Shown piece by piece: positions 1 to 4,278 of a stretch of DNA of 5,436 bases. Source of the DNA: Neisseria lactamica. GTDB lineage: Bacteria > Pseudomonadota > Gammaproteobacteria > Burkholderiales > Neisseriaceae. The notes beneath the pieces are model-generated. The model was not told the DNA's origin and searched no databases. It saw only the letters and a program-made list of their open reading frames with translations. How positions within the stretch are numbered: the stretch's first letter is position 1; every line of letters begins with the position of its first letter. Location of the stretch: assembly GCA_001067655.1 (NCBI GenBank), contig JUNU01000177.1:1-5436 (forward strand), read 5' to 3'. The translations under genes and the position numbers were made by a program.

Positions 1-53
1 CTGTACTGTCTGTGGCTTCGTCGCCTTGTCCTGATTTTTGTTAATCCACTATA
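1..53 (+). mobile_element. Correia element (CREE), partial, cut by window start
   Basis: The stretch ends in TTAATCCACTATA (41-53), the terminal inverted repeat of Neisseria Correia elements. The preceding bases (TGTCTGTGGCTTCGTCGCC, then TTGTCCTGATTTTTG) match the inner sequence I know for one of the two CREE ends. Only this end lies in the window. The TA at the outer boundary (52-55 reads TATA) fits the TA target duplication of these elements. CREEs are non-autonomous, roughly 100-150 bp miniature transposons that can carry promoters and RNase III-sensitive hairpins. Here the element lies just downstream of the scpA stop codon, so it may form part of the scpA transcript's 3' end. Confidence 0.9.
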
Positions 54-55
54 TA
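26..55 (+). promoter_or_regulatory. Possible outward promoter from the left Correia end
   Basis: TTGTCC (26-31) and TATATA (50-55), spaced 18 bases apart, form a weak sigma-70-like pair at the CREE terminus. Each hexamer matches its consensus at about four of six positions. It would fire rightward, antisense to the 3' end of scpA. CREE ends are known to create promoters at some loci, but nothing in the sequence proves activity here. Confidence 0.2.
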
Positions 56-102
56 AAGGGCAGTTGATGGAAATGGGTATGGGTTTGCCAAGCGTGAAAT
101 CA

Positions 103-990
103 TCATGCTGTTTCGTCTTCAACATCGGCGGAGGGGTCGTCTGAAACGCCCTCTTCTGCTTCCGAGTGTTCTAAATTTTCCTGTTTCAGGCTGATTTCGA
201 TTTCGCCGTAGCTGTCCGGCTGGACGATGCGGACCAAGCCTTCTTTGGCAAGCTCCAAGAGCGCGATGAAATTGACGACCACATACGCCGCGCCCTGCTC
301 CGGTTTGAACAAATCGCTGAATTTGCATATCCCGCTCTCGTTCAGACGACGTAAAACCGCCGTCATCTGCGCGCGCACGGAAATTGTTTCCTGAATCACT
401 TCATGGCTGCGCGTATGTTTCGCCCGCGACAAAATGCCCAACCACGCCTGCGTCAAATCGGCGACATACACCTCCGGCAGCTTCGCCTCGACCGCGATTT
501 CCAACGGCAGATACGCCCAAGCAAAATCCCGTCCCGCGCGCGGCAACGCATCCAAACCCTGCGCCGCCAGCTTCATCTGTTCGTAAGCCAAAAGGCGGCG
601 CACCAGCTCGGCACGCGGATCCGCCTCTTCATCCTCGACCTCTTCGGGACGCGGCAAGAGCAGGCGCGATTTGATTTCAATCAGCATCGCCGCCATCAAA
701 AGATATTCCGCCGCCAAATCAAACTGATACGCTTCCATTTGGGCGATATAGTGCAGATATTGCTCGGTAATCTTCACCATCGGAATATCGAGAACGTCGA
801 TATTCTGTTTGCGGATAAGGTAAAGCAGCAAATCCAAAGGCCCTTGGAAGCTGCTTAGGACAACCTTCAAAGCATCGGGCGGAATAAACAAATCCTGAGG
901 CAAATCGGTTACGGGTTGGCCGAATACCCACGCGACAGTGTGTTCAGACGACGTTGCCGCAGCGGAAGAGATAAGGTGTTCTGAAGGCAT
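103..990 (-). CDS. scpA: Segregation and condensation protein A (ScpA)
   Basis: This 295-residue protein is the kleisin subunit of the bacterial SMC-ScpA-ScpB condensin, which compacts and separates chromosomes in the cytoplasm. The signature region FQGPLDLLLYLI starts at residue 48 and runs through the N-terminal helical domain that binds the SMC neck (to about 82). It is followed by the conserved AEYLLMAAMLIEIKSRLLLP block (94-113). The C-terminal winged helix (about 235-258, including VVNFIALLELAKEGLV) is the part that binds the SMC head. About 45 residues precede the first conserved motif, and an acidic tail (about 271-295) follows the winged helix. The ATG at 990 has no clear Shine-Dalgarno sequence (upstream bases read CTCCTCTAAAC), but I see no better in-frame start before the conserved core. 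It is the last gene of the leftward block, 105 bases after the membrane protein gene. No scpB is in the window. Confidence 0.96.
   Translation of the reverse strand: MPSEHLISSAAATSSEHTVAWVFGQPVTDLPQDLFIPPDALKVVLSSFQGPLDLLLYLIRKQNIDVLDIPMVKITEQYLHYIAQMEAYQFDLAAEYLLMAAMLIEIKSRLLLPRPEEVEDEEADPRAELVRRLLAYEQMKLAAQGLDALPRAGRDFAWAYLPLEIAVEAKLPEVYVADLTQAWLGILSRAKHTRSHEVIQETISVRAQMTAVLRRLNESGICKFSDLFKPEQGAAYVVVNFIALLELAKEGLVRIVQPDSYGEIEISLKQENLEHSEAEEGVSDDPSADVEDETA
134..145 (+). repeat. DUS-like site, 11/12, inside scpA
   Basis: GGGTCGTCTGAA differs from the AGGTCGTCTGAA uptake sequence only at the first base and keeps the full GTCGTCTGAA core. On the coding strand it encodes VSDDPS in the acidic C-terminal tail of ScpA. 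Confidence 0.7.
341..352 (-). repeat. DUS-like site, 11/12, inside scpA
   Basis: On the minus strand this reads ACGTCGTCTGAA, one mismatch from the 12-mer with an intact ten-base core. It encodes LRRLN within the C-terminal part of ScpA. Confidence 0.7.
943..954 (-). repeat. DUS-like site, 11/12, inside scpA
   Basis: On the minus strand this reads ACGTCGTCTGAA. It encodes TSSEH at residues 13-17, in the poorly conserved N-terminal extension of ScpA, in a different reading frame from the other two scpA copies. Confidence 0.7.
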
Positions 991-1041
991 GTTTAGAGGA
1001 GCTTTTTCTTATTAGGTTCGATGGATGGTTAATCAATAACG

Positions 1042-1053
1042 GGGTCGTCTGAA
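1042..1053 (+). repeat. DUS-like site, 11/12, intergenic
   Basis: GGGTCGTCTGAA lies in the 105-base gap between scpA and the membrane protein gene at 1096-1554. I see no inverted partner, so it is not an evident terminator. Nothing else recognisable is in this gap. Confidence 0.75.
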
Positions 1054-1095
1054 AACGCAGCGGGTTTCGTCAAAACGAATGCGGCAAAACAAAAA

Positions 1096-1554
1096 TCAGC
1101 CTTTTTTGCGTTGGCCTTTCAAAGAAGCGATGGCAATGGCAAGCGTTTGCGCCAACGCCATGCCCAGCAGCGGCAAAACGGCGAAAAACGAACCAGTCAG
1201 CACCGTAACGGCATCGCGGGAAAACACAAAGCCATCGCGCGCAAGCATTGCGATTATCCAAACCGACAATAGCAGCCATTCGCAGCCGACCAAAAACCAA
1301 ATCATCCCGACCGAGCAGCGTTTGCGCCACTTCATGATGGCAGCGTGCAAAAGGCTGAATATCGGAACGGACAGGAAAGGATAAAGGAAATTGGTAAACG
1401 GCCGCGGAGAGCCGTCCTGAAAACACAAATAATCGCCCGACTGCATGTCGCATCCCATTGCGCCAAACATCGGATCGACGGCATACATCAACACGCCGAA
1501 CCACACCGCATAAATCAGGCTGGCGATAAAATAGGCTTTAAAAAATCGGTTCAT
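1096..1554 (-). CDS. Small four-helix membrane protein, paralogue of the next gene
   Basis: I do not recognise this 152-residue family. Four hydrophobic segments are visible, at about 8-28, 55-75, 83-103 and 117-145. Positive charges at the N-terminus (MNRFFK), in the loop KWRKRC (75-80) and at the C-terminus (KGQRKKG) suggest that both ends and the middle loop are cytoplasmic. The first outer loop holds two cysteines (C35, C44) that could form a periplasmic disulfide. The protein is clearly homologous to the one encoded at 1606-2079: 18 of the first 20 residues are identical, and both have PFLSV and IMKW-x-KRC. I chose the ATG at 1554 because it aligns with the paralogue's start; a TTG two codons earlier would add only MP. 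No clear ribosome binding site precedes it, and a DUS sits just upstream. It lies 51 bases after its paralogue and is probably cotranscribed with it. Confidence 0.8.
   Translation of the reverse strand: MNRFFKAYFIASLIYAVWFGVLMYAVDPMFGAMGCDMQSGDYLCFQDGSPRPFTNFLYPFLSVPIFSLLHAAIMKWRKRCSVGMIWFLVGCEWLLLSVWIIAMLARDGFVFSRDAVTVLTGSFFAVLPLLGMALAQTLAIAIASLKGQRKKG
1505..1554 (-). repeat. Direct repeat copy A: 5' end of paralogue 1
   Basis: This 50-base stretch matches 2030-2079 at 48 positions by direct reading. The differences are G/A at 1518/2043 and C/T at 1537/2062. It encodes the first 16 residues and part of the next codon. Identity falls off sharply beyond it. Confidence 0.85.
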
Positions 1555-1563
1555 AGGCAAAAA

Positions 1564-1575
1564 AGGTCGTCTGAA
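1564..1575 (+). repeat. DNA uptake sequence, exact 12-mer
   Basis: AGGTCGTCTGAA lies in the 51-base gap between the two paralogous membrane protein genes, directly upstream of the start of the first. On the transcribed strand it occupies the place where a ribosome binding site would be expected, and none is seen there. Confidence 0.9.
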
Positions 1576-1605
1576 AAAATAAATTTCAAAAGGCTTAAAC
1601 CCACA

Positions 1606-2079
1606 TCAAATTTTCTGATTGGCATTTGCAGAAGAGACCAACACACTCAGGGCTTGAACTGCTGCCATGCCATAAACAGGCAATCCGAAAAAAAGAAGTC
1701 CCGTTATTGCCGTCCAACTACTATCCAGACTACTCCACTCCCACAGTAAAAAAACAAACCAAACAATCAACCATTCGACAATAGGCAAGGCAAGAGTCGT
1801 CGAAGTTGTACAGCGTTTGGTCCACTTCATAATGCCGGCATTGAGTATAGACAATAACATTACAGATAAAAACGGAAAGAAGAAAAACTTCAAAGACACT
1901 TTCTCAAAAGCCGACATTTCAGCAGCTCGCAGACAATACTCTGCATACTGTTCATTGTCAGCGTCAATATCAAAACATTCGAATCCTGAAAACAGCAAAC
2001 CGACACTGTACACCAGCAAACCGAAGACAACCGCATAAATCAAGCTGGCGATAAAATAGGTTTTAAAAAATCGGTTCAT
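1606..2079 (-). CDS. Small four-helix membrane protein, paralogue of the previous gene
   Basis: This 157-residue protein of unrecognised family has four likely membrane helices, at about 8-32, 63-84, 95-114 and 123-150, with a cytoplasmic loop KWTKRC (85-90). The first outer loop is acidic and contains C35 and C49. C35 occupies the same position as in the paralogue, and the final cysteine of KRC is also shared. I start it at the ATG at 2079 rather than at a TTG six codons upstream, because MNRFFK aligns with the paralogue and GGAAG lies at a suitable distance. One base separates this start from the tcdA stop codon, and the binding site overlaps the last tcdA codons, so translational coupling is likely. 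Its middle is visibly richer in A and T than tcdA or the paralogue. Confidence 0.82.
   Translation of the reverse strand: MNRFFKTYFIASLIYAVVFGLLVYSVGLLFSGFECFDIDADNEQYAEYCLRAAEMSAFEKVSLKFFFFPFLSVMLLSILNAGIMKWTKRCTTSTTLALPIVEWLIVWFVFLLWEWSSLDSSWTAITGLLFFGLPVYGMAAVQALSVLVSSANANQKI
2030..2079 (-). repeat. Direct repeat copy B: 5' end of paralogue 2
   Basis: This matches 1505-1554 at 48 of 50 bases in the same orientation, 525 bases away. A second, weaker block (1811-1836 against 1316-1341, 22 of 26 bases) covers the IMKW-x-KRC motif. The rest of the two genes is diverged. Confidence 0.85.
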
Positions 2080-2080
2080 C

Positions 2081-2857
2081 TCACTTCCGTCCCGCAATAT
2101 GTTCTACCGCCGCCTGCGCGCAGTACAGACCGAACGAAGCCGTCACCAGCATACTCGCGCCATAGCCCGCGCAGGACAGCCCTTGCGGCACGGTATCGGT
2201 CGAACACGCTTCGCCCGATTGCGGCGGCGTAATGTTCTCAGTCGAGAACACACACTGCACGCGCATTTTTTCTTTGGTATCGCGGCTGAAGCCGTAGCGT
2301 TTGCGCAAGGTGTAGCGCAGGTTGGCAAGCAGCGGGTCGTGGGTAACGCGGCTCAAATCGGCGGTTTGAATCAACGCCGGATTTTTCTGTCCGCCCGCGC
2401 CGCCGCTGAGGATAAACGGCTGATTGTGCCGCACAAAATAAGCCGCCATCGCCGCCTTGACGCGCACTTGGTCTATCGCGTCGATCACAAAATCGAAAGG
2501 TCGTCTGAAAAGCGTTTCCAGATTGTCTTCCGTCACAAAATCCTCGATTTCCTCTACTTCGCATTGCGGATTGATTTGGGCAATGCGTTCGCACAACGCC
2601 GTCACCTTCGCCTTGCCGAAATCGTCGGTCAGCGCATGAAGCTGGCGGTTGACATTGGACTCGGCGACATTGTCCAAATCAATCAAGGTCAAACGACCGA
2701 TGCCCGTCCGCGCCAAAGCCTCCACCGCCCAAGAGCCTACCCCGCCCACGCCGACCACGCAGACGTACGCGCGCGAAAACCGCGCCAGTGCTTCATCTCC
2801 GTAGAGTCTGGCAATACCGCCGAAACGGCGCGAAGGAAGAAAAACGGTGTCGTTCAT
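2081..2857 (-). CDS. tcdA: tRNA threonylcarbamoyladenosine dehydratase (TcdA/CsdL)
   Basis: TcdA is an E1-like, ThiF/MoeB-superfamily enzyme that uses ATP to cyclise t6A at position 37 of ANN-decoding tRNAs to ct6A. Counting 258 residues from the ATG at 2857, it shows RRFGGIARLYG (10-20), the nucleotide-binding loop GVGGVGS (36-42), LIDLDNV (58-64), NRQ (70-72), IDAID (125-129), SGGAGGQ (151-157) and VQCVFSTE (200-207). These follow E. coli TcdA closely along the whole length. The paired CxxC zinc motifs of MoeB and ThiF are absent, and no ThiS or MoaD partner is nearby, which supports TcdA over those relatives. The ATG at 2857 has AAGG six bases upstream; a TTG two codons earlier is a less likely start. 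It is the first gene of the leftward block. An exact DUS is embedded at residues 116-120. Confidence 0.94.
   Translation of the reverse strand: MNDTVFLPSRRFGGIARLYGDEALARFSRAYVCVVGVGGVGSWAVEALARTGIGRLTLIDLDNVAESNVNRQLHALTDDFGKAKVTALCERIAQINPQCEVEEIEDFVTEDNLETLFRRPFDFVIDAIDQVRVKAAMAAYFVRHNQPFILSGGAGGQKNPALIQTADLSRVTHDPLLANLRYTLRKRYGFSRDTKEKMRVQCVFSTENITPPQSGEACSTDTVPQGLSCAGYGASMLVTASFGLYCAQAAVEHIAGRK
2498..2509 (+). repeat. DNA uptake sequence, exact 12-mer, inside tcdA
   Basis: AGGTCGTCTGAA lies within the tcdA coding sequence. The coding strand reads through it as FRRP, between TEDNLETL and FDFVIDAID, a segment that appears poorly conserved against E. coli TcdA. Confidence 0.9.
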
Positions 2858-2927
2858 ACCCAACCTTGTGATATATCAATAAATGAATGAAAATCAACGC
2901 AAAACGCTGCGGACGAATGCGACACAT

Positions 2928-2933
2928 ATTATA
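2928..2933 (-). promoter_or_regulatory. -10 box of the leftward tcdA promoter
   Basis: The minus strand carries a perfect TATAAT about 70 bases before the tcdA start codon, predicting a leader of roughly 65 bases. The hexamer 17 bases upstream (GCAACA, from 2956 to 2951) matches the -35 consensus at only three positions and lies inside the inverted repeat at 2946-2965. This suggests a weak or activator-dependent promoter. It is the only good promoter I see for the tcdA-membrane protein-scpA block. Confidence 0.55.
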
Positions 2934-2945
2934 CTGGAAAGCAGA

Positions 2946-2965
2946 CGGGCTGTTGCAGCAGCCCG
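2946..2965. promoter_or_regulatory. Perfect inverted repeat between divergent promoters (operator candidate)
   Basis: CGGGCTG, then TTGCAG, then CAGCCCG form a 7+6+7 perfect inverted repeat. It overlaps the presumed -35 positions of both the leftward tcdA promoter and the rightward stress protein promoter. A dimeric repressor or activator could act on both. It could also form a hairpin if transcribed from outside, but no T-run follows it in either direction, so a terminator is unlikely. I do not recognise it as the site of a named regulator. Confidence 0.5.
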
Positions 2966-2979
2966 AAAGAGTCTATAAT
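2953..2979 (+). promoter_or_regulatory. Rightward promoter of the universal stress protein gene
   Basis: A perfect TATAAT (2974-2979) lies about 70 bases before the start codon. The best upstream hexamer is TTGCAG (2953-2958), which has a short 15-base spacer and forms the loop of the inverted repeat. The strong -10 with an imperfect -35 suggests regulated expression. Confidence 0.6.
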
Positions 2980-3017
2980 CGTTTCATATCGGACCCTTCC
3001 CAACCGCATGAAACAAA

Positions 3018-3033
3018 GTGCCGCCTGCGGCGC
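3018..3033 (+). other. Leader hairpin next to the ribosome binding site
   Basis: In the predicted stress protein mRNA, GTGCCG (3018-3023) pairs with CGGCGC (3028-3033) around the tetraloop CCTG, with one G-U pair. The hairpin ends directly at the ribosome binding site AAAAGGAG (3034-3041). It might affect translation or protect the mRNA end; it is short and could be chance. Confidence 0.35.
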
Positions 3034-3049
3034 AAAAGGAGAATGAACT

Positions 3050-3514
3050 ATGTACAAACATCTGGTTGTAGCCGTTGACGGCAGCGAAACTTCCCTCAAC
3101 GCCCTGAAACACGCCGCCGAGTTGGCAAGCGTCAACAACGCCCGCCTGACTTTGGTACACGTTGCCAATCCCGCCGAATACATGGCGCTCGCCCCCGAAT
3201 TCCTGCAACACGAAAGCTACGAGGCCGCCGCCGTCGCCCAAGGCAACGAAGTTTTGGACTTCGCTGAAAAAACCGCCCGCGAAAACGGCGTGGAAAACAT
3301 TGTCAAACACCTGCTGGTCGCCAACAAAGGCGCACGCGAAATGGCGCAGGACTTGGTCGATTACGCCGATGAAAACGGCGCCGACCTGCTGGTACTCGGC
3401 ACACACGGCCGCACCGGCCTGATGCACCTCCTGATGGGCAGCTTCGCCGAAACCGTTATGCGCCAAAGCCACCTGCCGCTTCTGATTATCCGCAGCAAAG
3501 CGGAAGAAGCGTAA
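3050..3514 (+). CDS. Universal stress protein, UspA family, ATP-binding type
   Basis: This is a single-domain universal stress protein of 154 residues, the usual length for the family. These cytoplasmic dimers help cells survive starvation, oxidants and other stress; the biochemical role of most members is unclear. The alpha/beta fold begins VVAVDGS, with D10 at the nucleotide-binding position. The C-terminal half has LGTHGRTGLMHLLMGS, which fits the ATP-binding pattern G-x2-G-x9-G-S (G117, G120, G130, S131), so it should belong to the ATP-binding subgroup. The protein ends with the LPLLIIR strand. The start is well supported by AAAAGGAG eight bases upstream and by the conserved MYKHLVVAVD beginning. 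It is a single-gene unit, divergent from tcdA, and closed by the hairpin at 3594-3637. Confidence 0.95.
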   Translation: MYKHLVVAVDGSETSLNALKHAAELASVNNARLTLVHVANPAEYMALAPEFLQHESYEAAAVAQGNEVLDFAEKTARENGVENIVKHLLVANKGAREMAQDLVDYADENGADLLVLGTHGRTGLMHLLMGSFAETVMRQSHLPLLIIRSKAEEA

Positions 3515-3533
3515 GGGTTTGCCCTATTGAAGA

Positions 3534-3545
3534 AGGTCGTCTGAA
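3534..3545 (+). repeat. DNA uptake sequence, exact 12-mer
   Basis: AGGTCGTCTGAA begins 20 bases after the stop codon of the universal stress protein gene. It has no close inverted partner of its own; the paired copies start about 50 bases further on. Confidence 0.9.
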
Positions 3546-3593
3546 ACTGCTTCGACAAACGCGGTTTCGATAATGTCCTTATCCGTCAAATAA

Positions 3594-3637
3594 AAAGGTC
3601 GTCTGAAAACCTGAAACATGGTTTTCAGACGACCTTT
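3594..3637. terminator. Bidirectional terminator built from two inverted DUS copies
   Basis: An 18-base-pair perfect stem (3594-3611 with 3620-3637) has an eight-base loop, TGAAACAT. Each arm carries an exact DUS: 3596-3607 on + and 3624-3635 on -. It lies between the convergent stress protein and thioesterase genes. On the minus strand the stem runs into TTTTTATTTG, a good U-tract for the thioesterase transcript. On the plus strand the tail TTTGTCTTG is poorer. Inverted DUS pairs acting as terminators are common in Neisseria. Confidence 0.9.
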
Positions 3638-3666
3638 GTCTTGTAATCCGTTTTATCCGTCCGTTT

Positions 3667-4149
3667 TCAGCATCCGCAAGAAGCTTCATCGGATGCCTGG
3701 AGGCTCAAGGCTTTGCGTTTTTTGGCTTTTTCATAGCGGCAGCGTTGGCGTTCGGTGGTGATTTCCAACGGTGGGACAGGAACGGGTTTGCCGTCTTCGA
3801 CCGCGACCATGGTGAAGTAGCAGCTGTTTGTATGGCGCACTTCGCCGGTGCGGATGTTTTGCGCTTCGACACGGATGCCGATTTCCATGGATGTTCTGCC
3901 CGTGTAGTTGACGCTGGCGTAGAAAGTTACCAAGTCGCCGACGTGTATCGGCTCTTTAAACAAGACTTTATCGACAGACAGGGTAACGCAGTAGTTGCCG
4001 CTGTAACGGCTGGCGCAGGAATAAGCGACTTGGTCGAGCAGGCGCAAAAGTTCGCCGCCGTGGACGTTGCCGCTGAAATTGGCGGTGTCCGGCATCATCA
4101 GTTCGGACATGATGAGTTCGTGTGAAGGGAGTTGGCGGGTTTGGTCCAT
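3667..4149 (-). CDS. Acyl-CoA thioesterase, hotdog fold
   Basis: This enzyme hydrolyses acyl-CoA to free fatty acid and CoA in the cytoplasm, adjusting acyl-CoA pools. The 160-residue protein has the YciA/ACOT-type hotdog signature: MMPDTANFSGNVHGGELLRLLDQ (18-40), VGDLVTFYASVNYTGRTSMEI (70-90) and HTNSCYFTMVAV (106-117). N24 and D39 occupy the positions I recall as catalytic in the structurally studied N. meningitidis thioesterase, which matches in numbering. That enzyme is a hexamer reported to be inhibited by GDP and CoA; regulation here is inferred from the resemblance. The C-terminus has a basic stretch (KAKKRK, 141-146) and ends SCGC, a cysteine pair of unknown purpose. The ATG at 4149 has a good AGAGGA upstream. 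It is transcribed in the same direction as corA, 129 bases downstream of it, so it may be a separate unit or share its transcript. Confidence 0.94.
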   Translation of the reverse strand: MDQTRQLPSHELIMSELMMPDTANFSGNVHGGELLRLLDQVAYSCASRYSGNYCVTLSVDKVLFKEPIHVGDLVTFYASVNYTGRTSMEIGIRVEAQNIRTGEVRHTNSCYFTMVAVEDGKPVPVPPLEITTERQRCRYEKAKKRKALSLQASDEASCGC

Positions 4150-4214
4150 GGTATTCCTCTTTTAAAAATGAATGTTTGTGTTAGACGGGCGGCCGTTCAG
4201 TGGTTGGGATGGTT

Positions 4215-4226
4215 TTCAGACGACCT
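4215..4226 (-). repeat. DNA uptake sequence, exact 12-mer
   Basis: The minus strand reads AGGTCGTCTGAA in the 129-base gap between corA and the thioesterase gene. It is unpaired, so it does not form a DUS hairpin terminator behind corA. Confidence 0.9.
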
Positions 4227-4231
4227 TGCCG

Positions 4232-4260
4232 ATTGTATTTAATATATGAATATACGGAAA
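4232..4260 (-). promoter_or_regulatory. Weak candidate promoter for the thioesterase gene
   Basis: On the minus strand TTTCCG (4260-4255) and TACAAT (4237-4232) are separated by a very AT-rich 17-base spacer. The -10 matches five of six consensus bases and the -35 about three. It would give a leader of roughly 75 bases starting near the DUS. Read-through from corA is the alternative, as no terminator is visible after corA. Confidence 0.3.
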
Positions 4261-4278
4261 TTGGATTTTTTTATGGGT

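Noticed and set aside
403..858. Plus-strand open frame of 151 codons inside scpA
   Set aside because: It is an arginine- and glutamine-rich shadow of the well-conserved scpA frame.
1066..1079. TTCGT-CAAA-ACGAA hairpin between scpA and the membrane protein gene, as a terminator
   Set aside because: The stem is five base pairs with no U-tract in the right place, so it is not a credible terminator.
2081..2857. MoeB or ThiF as the identity of the E1-like gene
   Set aside because: The zinc-binding CxxC pairs are missing, and the RRFGGIARLYG, GGAGGQ and VFSTE motifs are those of TcdA.
2099..2890. Plus-strand open frame of 263 codons opposite tcdA
   Set aside because: It is the antisense shadow of tcdA: very rich in R and H, with no domain and no ribosome binding site.
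2984..3472. Minus-strand open frame of 162 codons opposite the universal stress protein gene
   Set aside because: It mirrors the stress protein gene, which has a strong ribosome binding site and a complete family signature.
4185..4196. ACGG-GCGG-CCGT small palindrome in the thioesterase leader
   Set aside because: A four-base-pair stem in GC-rich sequence is likely to occur by chance, and no partner signal was seen.
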